From Poa pratensis (taxonomy: Eukaryota; Streptophyta; Magnoliopsida; Poales; Poaceae): a DNA stretch of 64,000 bases. A program made the translations under genes and the position numbers. Below are positions 45,521 through 56,699 of the stretch, piece after piece (within the stretch, counting starts at the first letter, position 1; each line of letters begins with the position of its first letter). The stretch lies in NCBI GenBank assembly GCA_947311845.1, contig CAMZMU010000049.1, forward strand, positions 11,121,523 to 11,185,522. Reading direction: 5' to 3'. The notes beneath the pieces are model-generated. The model made no database searches and had not been told where the DNA came from. It worked only from the letters and a program-made list of their open reading frames with translations.

Positions 45521-47653
45521 GATCCGAATTATTATTTTTCTTGCGTTTTTATCTCTTTCTCCCTGTATTTATACGAATCGAGGTGACCTTGCGTTTCTTT
45601 TTTCAACATAAGGATAAAAAATGGTTTGATCGGTCAAAATTGTTTGGTGCTCGGCATTGGAGCGATCTAGATCATTGATTGACAATTGAACGCTTCAAAT
45701 TTCATGTATCCCAACATGTTTGCTCTTTTAATAGTAGTATAGAATACATCATTAACTACATCCAAAATTTGTTTCAGTTTTTTAAACATATATATATTTT
45801 CAGTTCTTTAAAAACAACAGGATCACTGGAGCTCGGTAGCCAAAGTGACTTTCCGTCAGATTTGCTAATAAAAAACATTTTTTTACATTTTGTGTGAAAC
45901 GATATAAAGTATAGTATGCTACAGCTATGCAGAGCCCGGTATTGCGTTGCTACTGGCTTCAGAAAGATCAGCGATGCAGAGACATAAAAACATAACCGAG
46001 ATCTGCAAAAGGCTGAAGTAGATCAGCTACTGGCTTTAAAAGATACTAGTCTTCAGTGTGGAAGTTGGGAGCCACAATAGTTGGGCCTTTGTCCGAAAAT
46101 GGCACAGTTTCCTGCTCAATAATGAACTTCTAGATTGTTAAGTCCGAAGGCAAGAGTTTAGGGTGCAGTTAGAATGACTGTGTAGCATGGAAAATATGCT
46201 GTTTAGGGAGACCATTGTTAACTGGTAAATCTCAATCTGTGTATATGCCTGTATTATACACTTCTGCAGATTTTAAGTTAAAAGTTAAGCTTGATCATAT
46301 GTTGACAAGTTAATATGTGTATGCACTTTGCACCTTTTTCAAGATTTATTTCCTTTCTGTTCTCGTGCAAAATTTACGGGTCTCCTAAACATATCATGAT
46401 TTTTGGCCCGCTTGAATTTTGGTTTTTATAGTTTTGTTCAACTTCTCTTTTTTCCAGAGGATGGTGAGCTACTACGGCAGGGGTGGAAATGAAGGCGGCA
46501 AGAGTTCAAAGGCGTTATGGAGTCAAGACTCCACCTGGTACTATTTTCTGGCAGCGAAAAGAATTGAAACCAGTACATCCATCAGGTGATCAGGTGCTGT
46601 TTACATACTGACGAAGGTACATATTATTAGAAACTAGCAAAATGCCCGTAGCAACTACATATTATTAGAAACTAGCAAAATGCCCGTGCGTTGCTACGGG
46701 CTGATGAGAAAATGATTCATACATCTATAGAAGTGTAAGATAAAAAGCGGCTATACAGATCGGTAAAGAGAAATCAACAATGCAAGTATGACCTAGTATC
46801 ATGGTATGCAAATTTAAGTGGCAACCAAATTTAAAATCATGGTCGGAGTGAAAATACTACCAAATTGCAGTTCAGTATTCAGGATTCATGATCCGCTATA
46901 TGCATGTTAAATGGTCAATCTGCATGAGACCCTGAATTGAGTATATCTGATAGTAACATACAAGAAGAGGCTGGTTAGAGATGAAAATTGTTTAGTGGAA
47001 CAATGCACAAAAGACCATCAGGTCAGGACACAATTGCTGAGACATGTTTCTATAATTCTATTTCATCCTAGATTCCCCTCTCTGAAAACCACGAATAATA
47101 CACACATACGTGTGGTTGAAGGGGCCATATCAGAGTAGCCAAAAACACTCGGGAAGTCAAGGCACGACCAATGGCAGTTCGTCCTCACGAAGAAACGTGA
47201 GGAGATGAGATATCTCCGACTTTGATGGAAATTCAAGGTAGATGGGTAGGTAGGCAGATAGATGATAGATATCTGATCACAATCTCCACATCTGGCCTTG
47301 GCATCTTGTCACATTTTCCTTATGAACTCGGACCAAACCAGCCAGCCAATTCGGTCTGAAACATGCCTCCCGTTTTACTTTGATGGTAGTAATAAGATGC
47401 CAAATGAGACGCTGGTCTCTCCTAGTGTTGTTGCCATCAGCATAGGAGTATTTGATCACTAAGTTCATGTCGTGTACAAGATAGCTGCGGCTGCAAAGTT
47501 GCAGAATTTACATACTTTTTTTCTTATGGTCTCCTTGTCTGACGTAAAAGTTTCTAGTTTTTTAACTGTCAAAAACGTAATACTGACGAAACATTCTCAG
47601 TCTGCTTCTTGAAGATACCCAGATGCAGCCTTCGGAGGATGGCCGGAAATTGA
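45521..47653. other. Non-genic stretch with a local 38-bp duplication
   Basis: Two direct copies of ACATATTATTAGAAACTAGC plus AAAATGCCCGT start at 46619 and 46657. The second runs on into GCGTTGCTACGGGC, a phrase common at transposon ends in grasses. A possible exon (46455-46585, after TTTTTTCCAG) stays open in one frame but has no known domain. Nothing else is supported. Confidence 0.4.
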
Positions 47654-47658
47654 AGAAG

Positions 47659-48061
47659 TGTCAGGACCTCAACAAGAAGAAGCATCTACTGGAGGTAATC
47701 AACAAGAAATGGAAGGAAATTGCAGAGATAAACTGGATAATTGAAGGTACATTGCGGAAAGAAAGAACAGCAAAGGTAAAGTGCAGGAAAAGTATTTAGG
47801 GTTCTTGCATATCGCGCCGCCCAGCCACCCACTCTCCCGGTTATATAGAGTCCCCGAGGAGCCGCGATTACAAATTTAGGTTCACTGAATTCCAACAGAA
47901 CTTAGCAAAGTTTGCTTTACAAATAGATTTAAAAGCTAGACGAATCGTAGCCGTCCATCTCAGTGAACCGGTACGAACAGATCTCAGCCGTTCGTTATCT
48001 GAATCTCTTGTCAATGAACATAACAGCAATCTCTGATGAAGAACAGGTTCAGGTCTTGACA
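47659..48061 (-). repeat. 3' LTR of the chromovirus
   Basis: 403 bp, starts TGTCAGGACC and ends GGTCTTGACA on the plus strand. It is downstream for the minus-strand element. GGTTATATAGAGTCCCC may relate to promoter or RNA processing signals. Near identical to the other LTR. Confidence 0.95.
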
Positions 48062-48085
48062 ATACCCTGCTGTTGAAACCAGACT

Positions 48086-50958
48086 TCAAGGATGGAATGA
48101 GGGAAATGTAGCTTGGATGAAAGCTGCATCTTCCCAAGTAGCTTCAGCTTCCGTCAGGTTCTCCCAGTGTACAAGCCATTGCGGAACAGGAATATCATAG
48201 TCTCCAGATTTGCGAGGAACTTGCCTGTATTGCAGAACTGCTAGAGGAGCTACCTTGATCTTACCATCTGGAGTCAGTAGAGGTAGAGTCGGGTTGGGAA
48301 CTGCCTTTGGTCCAATATGCTTCTTGAGCTGGTTCACATGGAAGACATCATGGAGGAGCGTGCCAGCAGGTAATTGCAGCTTGTAGGAAACTAACCCAAC
48401 CTTCTGCAAGACACGAAATGGACCATAATACTTTGAAGAAAGTTTGAGAGCATTTCGCAGTCCCAAAGCAGTCTCTCTGTATGGTTGCATCTTCAGGTAT
48501 ACCATGTCCCCGATTTCAAATTGTCTTTCAGTTCTCTTCAGGTCTGCATACTTCTTTATTCTGTTTTGAGCTTGTTGCAGATTCTGTTGTAGCGCCTTGA
48601 GCATCTGTTCTTTCTCTTGTAATGTGACCTCTACCTCAGGTAAAACATCACAGGGAACAGATATGTCACTGATGTGAGGAGGTGCATAACCATAAAGAGC
48701 CTCGAATGGAGTGGTTTTGAGAGAGGTATGATAGGAGGTGTTGTACCACCATTCAGCTGCAGGTAACCAATTTGCCCAGCGTTTTGGTTCTTTGAATGCC
48801 ATGCTACGCAAGTATTGCTCCAAGCACTGGTTAACACGTTCTGTCTGACCGTCAGACTCAGGGTGGTAAGCCGTGCTGAAATGCAGTTCAACCTTGAGTG
48901 CTGCAAACAATTCTTGCCAGAATTTGGATGTAAAGATGCGATCCCTGTCACTGACAATAATCTTGGGAGGTCCATGCAGCTTGAGAACGGTGTTCATAAA
49001 TAGATCTGCTACTTGAGCTGCTGTGAATGGTGAGATAGAGGAATAAAGTGGGCATATTTTGTGAGTCTGTCCACTACTACGAGAATGACATCCTTGCCTT
49101 TGGATTTAGGCAAACCCTCCACGAAATCCATACTTATCTCAGACCATTTGCTTCTGGATGTTGAGGGGATCCAACAATCCAGGATAGTGAACACGTTCAG
49201 TCTTTGATATCTGACAGATGGGCAACTTGCAATTTTATCTGCACAGTATTGCTTCAGATTTGGCCAATAAAATAGGTGCTTCAGCCTGTGGTAAGTTACT
49301 CTGTTTCCTGAGTGACCACCAAAGATGGATGCATGAAATGAGTTGAATACCTTATCTCAGATCAGTGGAGCTGCCAATAAGGATTCTGTTTTTATATCTG
49401 ATGATGCCAGCTTGGAGCTTGTAATGTGTGTTGTCTTCAGGATGTATTGCCAATTCTTGGAGTAACTGAGTACATTTCTCATCGCCGACATAGGTTGCTG
49501 CGATATCTTGCATCCATAATGGCACTGTGGCTGATATGCCAGACAAACTTCTTCAGTTGTTGTTTCATACTTCCTTGACAAAGCATCTGCCACTTTATTT
49601 TCAGTCCCCTTCTTGTATTCAATGGAATAATCAAACTCCAATAATTTAAGCATAAGCTTGTGTTGTATTCCTTCCAACAATCGCTGACTTGTGAGGTACT
49701 TGAGGCTTTGCTGATCTGTTTTAATGATCAGCTTGTTTCCCAACAGATAGTGTCTCCATTTCCTCAGTGCCTCCAGCATTGCGAGTGCTTCTTTTTCATA
49801 AATTGACATGGCAGAAGCTTTAGGGCCAATTGCTTTACTGAAAAATGCCAATGGTCTTCCTTCTGCATAAGTACTGCACCTAAACCTGATCCAGATGCAT
49901 CAGTCTCCAGAGTGAAAGGCAACTGGAAGTTAGGTAATGTGAGCACAGGAGAACTTGTCATGGCTTTTTTGAGCTGTTGGAAGGCATTTTCTTGTTGATC
50001 TGTCCATTTGAAGAATCTTTCTTCAGGACATCATGGAGAGGACGGCATATGGATGCATAGCCTTCAATGAACCTCCTGTAATACCCTATCATGCCCATAT
50101 TCTTCGGAGTTGTTTCAGGGTTTTAGGTGATGTCCATTCAAGTATTTCCTTGATTTTTGCAGGATCTGTGGCCACGCCAGCACCAGATATTACGTGCCCC
50201 AAGTATTCTACTGATTCAGTAGCAATCACACTTCGACATCTTAGCTTTCAAGTTGTGAAGGCGAAGAATTTGCAAAACCAAGCTGAGGTGATGCTGTGCT
50301 GTCCCAAGGATTTGCTGTATACCAGAATGTCGTCAAAGAATACAAGCACGAATTTCCTGATGTGAGGAGCGAAGATGTTGTTCATGAGTTGCTGAAATGT
50401 GCTGGTGCATTAGTTAGCCGAATGGCATAACTAAGTACTCATAGTGACCCATGTGAGTGCTGAAAGCTGTCTTTGCAATATCTGCAGGATTCATTCGTAT
50501 CTGATGATACCCAGATCTTAAATCCAGCTTGGAAAAGATAGTAGCACCTTGCAATTCATCAAGTAAGTCCTCTATGACTGGAATAGGGTACTTGTTTTTG
50601 ACAGTCAAAGCATTGAGTTGCCTATAATCCACACAAAGTCGCCAAGTCATGTCCTTTTTTCTGACCAGTATTGCAGGAGAAGAGTATGGGCTACTGCTGA
50701 GTTGTATTTCAGATTTTTGAGCATATTTTGAACTAGCTCTTCGACAATGTTCTTCTGCTTATGAGGCATTCTGTAGGGCCTGATGTTAGGTGGATCAGAA
50801 CCTTCCTTTATAGGAATTTTGTGGTCACAGTCACGATGTGGTGGTAGTCCTTCAGGTTCTGCAAAGACATCTTTGAATTGCTCGAGATATCTTGCACAGA
50901 GTTTTCATTTGGTTTTCCTGTTTCTGCACTGACTGTGTCATTTCACTGTCCACTCGAA
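48086..50958 (-). pseudogene. Chromovirus pol (RT, RNase H, integrase, chromodomain), interrupted
   Basis: Pieces in several frames carry the pol domains in order. The RT has [15 protein letters not shown] text (50650-50414) with [15 protein letters not shown], and FFDDILVY near 50330. RNase H is in 49851-49357 (SIYEKEALAMLEALRKW). Integrase core is in 49194-49009 (SEISMDFVEGLPKSKGKD) and 48997-48086 (IIVSDRDR, HPESDGQTERVNQ). The last frame ends with a GPY-type module (YYGPFRVLQKVG) and a chromodomain (VPQWLVHWENLTEAEATWED) that could guide integration to marked chromatin. Several frameshifts or stops lie between the pieces, at least around 50650, 50400, 50000, 49360 and 49000, so full pol cannot be made without recoding. 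Confidence 0.85.
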
Positions 50959-53052
50959 TCACATAAGCTGTAGCACCAGAGCGTAGAGCTTGGAACAAGC
51001 TTTGGCAGATATGAGAGTATTCTCCAAGGGTACAGCTCTGTCCATCAGTGTACACCATGCTCCATTAACTGTGATGGCAACACTTCTTTGTTCCCAATCA
51101 TAGTAGTTAGGGCTGTGTGTTTTTAACCAATTTGCTCCTAACACCATGTCGTATCCTTTGAGTGGTAGCAGACGACAATCATGAACAAATTCATTGTTCT
51201 GTATCTTGAATTTGCAATTGGGTACCTGCCCTGCTGATATCAGCTCTCCTCCACCAGCTACAAGTACTCGGTGAGTATCAGTAACCTCCACTGTCAGTTT
51301 TGTTGTCTTGATAAATTCTGTGTCGAGAAAGGTGTTGGTGCTTCCTGTGTCAATAAGTGCCACAGCTCGTTTTCCCCCAACTTGAACTAAAACTGACAGG
51401 GTAGTATCGCCTGGGATGCCATGTAATGCTTCTGCTGATATTTGCATGCTAATAGTTGTTGTTGCAGGTTGAGTTGATTCTGTAGTAGTTGGTACAGGTT
51501 GTTGTTGATCAGCTTCGGCCAGGACTGCCTCTGCATCATGGTATGTTTCTTGCTGATCTTGATTGTCCTCTGGAACACTGTGTTCCTGGAGCTGTATAGC
51601 ATTCAGCATACTAAGCATTTTAGAACATTTGTGTCCATATGACCATTTCTCAGGACAAAACCAACATTTCCTAGCTTCTGGAGTTTTTTCTTGTGCTTGT
51701 CGAGGTCTGCTTTCTCTGTTTTGCTGAGAACCTCTGAAACTGGGCTGAGCATTGTTTCTTGCAGGTGATCCCACTGCAGCTTGACGCTTGTTGATTGCCA
51801 GAAAAGCTAACTCTTGCTGTTTTGCATGGTAATAAGCCATCTTCAGTGTTGTTGGTGTGTGACTGCGAACAGCATGTTTGATGGTATCCTTTAGGCCACT
51901 GACAAACCTCAAGACAAAGAAATTGTCTGCCAAGTAAGAATGGTCTCTCTTCATGTTGATCATATACTCCTCGAAGAGATCAATGTATTGTGCTACTGTA
52001 TGTGTCTGCACCAGAAACTGAAACTGTTCCATTGATTCTTGTTCAGTAGGAGCAGGAAACCTGTCAGACAGTAGCTGCTTGAATTGGGGCCAGCGCACTA
52101 TGTTCACATTGATTCCACTGCCCTGCAACCAGGTCTTGGCCTTGCCTCGTATGTGTGCATTAGCCCACTTGCACTTGTTCTCGTTGTTAATTCCACCCAC
52201 AGCAAAGATACTTTCACATTCCTCCAGCCAGTTTGGAGCATTCTCTCCATAGAACAGTGGAAGTTCGAGGCTAGGTGTTCGGATATAAGGCTCTTGGTTT
52301 GAGTTGGAGTGTGATGAATGAGGTGGAGCTGGGGGTATGGGTTGTGTATAAGGCTGGTGTGTGTGAGTTATCGATGGTGGTGTTTGGGAGTATGTGTATA
52401 TTGGTGAAAATTGAGGGAGTTGCTGAGGTGGGTACTGGTAATGGCCTTGGGTCTGAGGGTAATGCTGAGGTATGGTCTGTTGGGGTGGATACTGGTATTG
52501 TGAGCTGTATTGAGGTGTCATGGGAATTGAAGTATACATGTTTGGGCTGTTTTGTTGGTTGGAGATCTGGGAAAATTGCGGGTTTGGTGGTGGCATGGGT
52601 TGGGAAAAATTTGGCTCTGTGAAAGCTGGTGGTTTTTGTGACGAAGTGGCGCCTGTGTGTGGGGTAAAAGGCGACGAATTTGGTGTCTGCTGGGTATTCA
52701 ACGAATCCGGAGTGGGAACTTCCAGAATTGGGCTCAGTGTCGAAGATGGAGGTGGTGGTGTGACGAAAGGTGGTGGCGGGGAGGTGGTAGGGTGCGAATT
52801 GAGGCCGGGCTTCATCGCCAGAGACATCTGAGACATCATATCATGTAGATCAGACACCGTACCTTGCAGCAAATCGAAAGAACGTTGCTGGAGGTCGAGT
52901 CGCCGGTTGATGTTGAGGATCTCGCGGGGGATACGTCCTGCGATCTCCTCTTCTTCCTTGGCGAGGCGGTCCTCCTCCGCCTTCCGCTCTGCTTCCTCGA
53001 TCTCGGCGTCCATGCGCTCCTGCGAGCGTGTGCGGACGATAGACATGGTCAA
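50959..53052 (-). CDS. Chromovirus gag-protease frame, 697 aa, intact
   Basis: The frame starts MTMSIVRTRSQ with a charged coiled-coil N-terminus. A Pro/Gln/Thr-rich linker covers residues about 90-265. The retrotransposon gag core follows (about 270-400; ANAHIRGKAKTWL, EQFQFLVQ), then a zinc knuckle (CWFCPEKWSYGHKC) and an aspartic protease with ALIDTGSTNTFL near residue 590 and YDMVLGANWL later. Gag forms the particle and protease matures the polyprotein. The frame stops at 50959, before the reverse transcriptase. Confidence 0.88.
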   Translation of the reverse strand: MTMSIVRTRSQERMDAEIEEAERKAEEDRLAKEEEEIAGRIPREILNINRRLDLQQRSFDLLQGTVSDLHDMMSQMSLAMKPGLNSHPTTSPPPPFVTPPPPSSTLSPILEVPTPDSLNTQQTPNSSPFTPHTGATSSQKPPAFTEPNFSQPMPPPNPQFSQISNQQNSPNMYTSIPMTPQYSSQYQYPPQQTIPQHYPQTQGHYQYPPQQLPQFSPIYTYSQTPPSITHTHQPYTQPIPPAPPHSSHSNSNQEPYIRTPSLELPLFYGENAPNWLEECESIFAVGGINNENKCKWANAHIRGKAKTWLQGSGINVNIVRWPQFKQLLSDRFPAPTEQESMEQFQFLVQTHTVAQYIDLFEEYMINMKRDHSYLADNFFVLRFVSGLKDTIKHAVRSHTPTTLKMAYYHAKQQELAFLAINKRQAAVGSPARNNAQPSFRGSQQNRESRPRQAQEKTPEARKCWFCPEKWSYGHKCSKMLSMLNAIQLQEHSVPEDNQDQQETYHDAEAVLAEADQQQPVPTTTESTQPATTTISMQISAEALHGIPGDTTLSVLVQVGGKRAVALIDTGSTNTFLDTEFIKTTKLTVEVTDTHRVLVAGGGELISAGQVPNCKFKIQNNEFVHDCRLLPLKGYDMVLGANWLKTHSPNYYDWEQRSVAITVNGAWCTLMDRAVPLENTLISAKACSKLYALVLQLM

Positions 53053-53197
53053 GCACCTTCTGCTCGATTTGCTCCGCGGCGCCTGCTCCAGTATGGGAAC
53101 GGAGGGATTTTACCACCGGCAGTCCAGATCTGACGGCAACCTCATGGGATTGGGGTGGAAAGGGTGGAGAGGGTGGGAGTTTGGCGCGGGGGAGTGA

Positions 53198-53213
53198 GGC
53201 TTCTGATACCAAT
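53198..53213 (-). promoter_or_regulatory. Primer-binding site (initiator Met tRNA type)
   Basis: On the minus strand the LTR end is followed by ATTGGTATCAGAAGC. The core TGGTATCAGA matches the usual plant retrotransposon site complementary to the 3' end of initiator methionine tRNA; AAGC in place of AGC is one base off. Confidence 0.8.
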
Positions 53214-53616
53214 TGTCAGGACCTCAACAAGAAGAAGCATCTACTGGAGGTAATCAACAAGAAATGGAAGGAAATTGCAGAGATAAACTGGATAATTGAA
53301 GGTACATTGCGGAAAGAAAGAACAACAAAGGTGAAGTGCAGGAAAAGTATTTAGGGTTCTTGCATATCGCGCCGCCCAGCCACCCACTCTCCCGGTTATA
53401 TAGAGTCCCCGAGGAGCCGCGATTACAAATTTAGGTTCACTGAATTCCAACAGAACTTAGCAAAGTTTGCTTTACAAATAGATTTAAAAGCTAGACGAAT
53501 CGTAGCCGTCCATCTCAGTGAACCGGTACGAACAGATCTCAGCCGTTCGTTATCTGAATCTCTTGTCAATGAACATAACAGCAATCTCTGATGAAGAACA
53601 GGTTCAGGTCTTGACA
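53214..53616 (-). repeat. 5' LTR of the chromovirus
   Basis: 403 bp, same ends as the other copy. It is the promoter-bearing LTR for the minus-strand element. Immediately inside it on the minus strand follows the primer-binding site. Confidence 0.95.
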
Positions 53617-53621
53617 AGAAG

Positions 53622-54651
53622 GGAAGGACTGAGCCACAGTCGTTGGGTACCAGGACGGCCGGCAGAGGTATGGAGGCTGGCCATCGCCACAAACCAGACG
53701 CGGCCGCATGCGGCGCGCTTCGAGGTCGTCGTCGAATCGAGACATCAGATCGAAAGAACCAGGAGTTGAGATCAGAGAAGTTGAAAGGAGCGCCACAACT
53801 GGTGAGGACGGAGGAGATGCGGCGACTTGCTCTGGCCGGAGGTCGAAGGGGAGGGGCCGAGTTGATATGAACTCCAAGGCGAGCTTGAGCTGGTTGGGGG
53901 CGGAGCAGAGTAGGTACAGGCGTAGCACAGCCGTTGGGACGGCCACCTGGGCAAGACGGGGCTGAGGTATTCGGGGGATGTTTGGCTATGGGAAAGTAAA
54001 GATTTGGAAGCGACCTTGGACGCCTCGTCCAGCGCTGATGAGAAATCGAAGAGGAGGTCGAAGGAGAGGAGCGCGTCGGGGATATGCTGCTTGGGCGACG
54101 CCACTACGGACCTGCGGCCGCGGGTGGTGACCGGAGGCGGAGACGGGACCTCCTCAGCTACGAGGGTGCACAGAGGAGCCCGACGGTTAACCGAGGGCGG
54201 CGGCAGCGCACGGGTCCTGCTCCCGCCCGGCGGCGCAAATACATCCCACCGCAACCCAGATCCTGCTCCAGGCTTTCCTTCTCCGTCGGCCGCTGTACTG
54301 CACACCGGCAAGCACCGGCATCAGAGCAGCTGCCCCGCCGGTTCTCCTTCCTGGTTCCTGAAGAACATCTCCAGCATCCGCATCACATAGCTTCCTCCGG
54401 GGTGAATCTGGTCGGCGGCCTCGTTTACCTCGGCGACGGCTCAGGGCGCAGCGCGGAGATCTCGTCGCGACTCGCGCGTGGCTCTGCCCCTCGGCTTTGA
54501 GAGCTCAGGGATTCACAATTAGCTTTTTTCTTCTTCACGGGAATACCGAAGCGGTAAGTCACACTTATCGGTGGCAAAGGGCTTAATTATTTCTTAGATG
54601 AGGGGTAAAACTGGAAAGTGAAAAACGCACCAACCATCACCTCTAGCTATA
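53622..54651. other. GC-rich region with overlapping open frames, unassigned
   Basis: Frames on both strands are long (minus 54311-53772, plus 54004-54390 and 54084-54500), mostly owing to base composition. One minus segment reads PDALLSFDLLFDFSSALDEA. I recognise no family. It could be a first exon of an unrecognised gene or an untranslated CpG-rich region. The retrotransposon separates it from 47600-47653. Confidence 0.3.
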
Positions 54652-54654
54652 TTA

Positions 54655-55054
54655 GAGCATCTCCAATCGGAGTGGCCAAACCGCCCCCAAACGTCCGGGC
54701 GGACAGCCCGGACAAGATTTGAGGTAAAAACATGCACCCAACCATGGTCTCCAAACACTCCTCATAGGTACGGGCTGTCTGGCAACCCCCAAACCCACCC
54801 CATATATGTGGAGGGTTTGGGGGCGACCGGACGCGTCCGATGGGACATCTTTTCCTTTGTTTTCTTTTCTTTTGTCCTTCATTGATCATTCTCTCTCCTT
54901 CTCCACCAATCACATGCAAGTGACCCCACAATTTGGGGAGGTTTTGGGGTACATGGTTGGAGGAGGCCACTTTTAGGGGCTGTCCGCGGACGCGTCCGGA
55001 TGCGTCCGCGGACAGTTTGGGGGCTGATTTTGGCAATCGTGACTGGAGATGCTC
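54655..55054. mobile_element. Harbinger-type MITE, TTA duplication
   Basis: GAGCATCTCCAATCGG at the left and GACTGGAGATGCTC at the right are the inverted ends, with TTA at 54652-54654 and 55055-55057. The inner parts are rich in GTCCGCGGAC and GTCCGGGCGGAC palindromes. Length is 400 bp. Its ends resemble those of the element at 15758. Confidence 0.9.
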
Positions 55055-55135
55055 TTATATAGTAGAGATTTGTAATAAGCATTAACCACTAGTAGCATTT
55101 GATATTAAGGTGTGAGGTTATAACTTAAAGTGGTA

Positions 55136-55352
55136 ACTCCGTCCGTCCCGGTTTATAAATCCTACGCGTATCCTTAGGTCGTAAATTTGACCAAGATAAT
55201 TCGAGAAATATATTATGAAAAACCATATCCTTGGAAAATTCAGATGTTCTATTTTCTAATGGTACAATTTTTGCGTTATAAAATATATATTATATTGGTC
55301 AAAATTACGACCTAGAGATACACGCAGGACTTATAAACCGGGAAGGAGGGAG
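55136..55352. mobile_element. Stowaway-type MITE downstream of a citrate-binding-like gene
   Basis: ACTCCGTCCGTCCCGGTTTA at the left pairs with TAAACCGGGAAGGAGGGAG at the right. Inner AGGTCGTAAATTTGACC pairs with GGTCAAAATTACGACCT. TA follows on the right. Length is about 217 bp, with the left end slightly changed. Confidence 0.85.
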
Positions 55353-55756
55353 TAGTGAGGATCTTCATTCAATGGCTGAACAAAAGCAGAACGAACAAGG
55401 AACACATGCATTATAGTCCTTACGATAACTGTCCAAAATATACATTCTTCAAAAGGATGTTTTAGATGTTGACATGTTAAAACATATAAGATCAATAATT
55501 ACATCAAGTCAGCCTTGTCAAACCTTGTAAGGCAACAATCATGACCAGCCAGGCGATCAATCAGAAGCATTCTACTATTTATTCAGATATTAATAACATC
55601 ACTTTTACAAAGAATATTTATAATACTTACATACATATAGATCCTCATATGCACATGGTAATAATAAATAATACATACAAATGCACAAACCTAATCACTC
55701 CAGCAACTCGCATTGTATATACACCAACAAATGAATATTTCGTAAATTAATTAATT

Positions 55757-56523
55757 CTAATCTTTCTTGAGGATCCTGATGTCCTTCCAGCGAGACTCCA
55801 TGAAGCTGGAGTCGTGGTTCTGCGCATACACTCCGAACTTGAAGTAGTGTGAGTCGCCACCACGGCCAGGCACATGCAGCTTCTCCTCGCCATCGATGAA
55901 CACGGTGAGCTTGGACGCTTCAACATCATGGATCACGTTCAACTTAAACCACCGGTTATAGATGTTGTCCTCAACGATCTGCCTATCGTAGTAATGCAAC
56001 ACGCCGTTGTAGACGTGCAGCATGAGCGTGGTGGCCGTCTCACCGCCTCCAAACACCTGCATGATGGACACACCCGAGGTACCGGAAGGGACGAAGCCGT
56101 AACCCTCGAACTGCCAGACGCCGGAGCTGTAGTCGTAGCCCTGAAGGTAGAAGAACCAGAAGAACCATATAAGTAAGATCACTATATCTTACATGCAAAT
56201 ATCCAGTAGTATCATGTGGGCAACAAACTTACCATCATCCTAATCTCCGTCCTTGGGCTGGTGTGGCTCTGACGAGCATGAGGCTTGTCGGTGGAGAGAA
56301 CCCACAGCTTCCGCACGGTGCCGTCGAAGCTGTACCGTGATCCGCTTGCCTCGTCGTACGGTCGCTGCAGCTCGAAGTTACTCTCATCGAGGCTCACCGC
56401 CGTGAACCCGTCAGCTGGGTCGGCGGTTTTTGGTGCGCGTGCGCTCCTCGCCGCAAGGCATGATGAAGACGCCAACAAGACAAGCAAAGACACACAGATC
56501 ACAGACAGAGCGTGCGGAGCCAT
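55757..56523 (-). CDS. Citrate-binding protein-like (alginate lyase 2 superfamily), 2 exons, 224 aa
   Basis: Exons on the minus strand are 56523-56233 (97 codons) and 56140-55757 (stop TAG), with a GT/AG intron of 92 bases in phase 0. The N-terminus is a signal peptide (MAPHALSVICVSLLVLLASS). The mature part has the motifs FELQRPYDEA, RYSFDGTVRKLWV, PRTEIRM, GYDYSSGVWQFEGYGFVPSG, SIMQVFGG, LMLHVYNGVLHYYD, WFKLNVIHD and HYFKFGVYAQNHDSS. This is the plant citrate-binding protein family, first described as a vacuolar protein in Hevea, with a jelly-roll fold shared with alginate lyases; lyase activity is not implied. It is full length. A paralogue with the same intron position lies at 62133 on the opposite strand. 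The role in the plant is not shown by sequence. Confidence 0.9.
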
Positions 56524-56627
56524 GTGTAGTTTATATGGGTGTGGCTTATGCTTTGCCTTCTCAGCTGTCTACTTGTCTCGATGCAGAGGCTTGTGATGAG
56601 ATATGGGACTACCGAGGTTCTATGTGC

Positions 56628-56634
56628 TTATATA
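56628..56634 (-). promoter_or_regulatory. Probable TATA box of the minus-strand citrate-binding-like gene
   Basis: On the minus strand CCCTATATAAGCAC lies about 105 bases upstream of the ATG, a good position for a plant TATA box. Nearby GATCCGGCCCCAAG is shared with the promoter of the paralogue at 62133. Confidence 0.65.
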
Positions 56635-56699
56635 GGGTTCTTGGGGCCGGATCTCACTATACTTTGAGACATTGACAGCTTTTGTTTTCCAAATCGGAG

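Larger units (their letters stand above)
47659..53616 (-). mobile_element. Complete Ty3/gypsy chromovirus retrotransposon (Reina-like), very young
   Basis: Two 403-bp LTRs (47659-48061 and 53214-53616) start TG and end CA and are flanked by the 5-bp duplication AGAAG (47654-47658 and 53617-53621). Coding order on the minus strand is gag, protease, reverse transcriptase, RNase H, integrase, then a C-terminal chromodomain, the chromovirus order. Small size (5958 bp) and short LTRs suggest the Reina lineage; this is inferred. I count two differences between the LTRs (near 47769 and 47777 against 53324 and 53332), about 0.5 percent, so the insertion is recent. The pol frame is nevertheless interrupted. 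Confidence 0.95.

Noticed and set aside
42760..46690. A single large transposon bounded by GTCCGGGCAACGCACG and GTGCGTTGCTACGGGC
   Set aside because: The two phrases are roughly complementary, but no target duplication or consistent ends were found and independent MITEs lie between. Recorded only as a possibility under the 46619 finding.
55757..56523. Alginate lyase enzyme
   Set aside because: The fold family is shared, but the sequence matches plant citrate-binding proteins; lyase activity is not supported.
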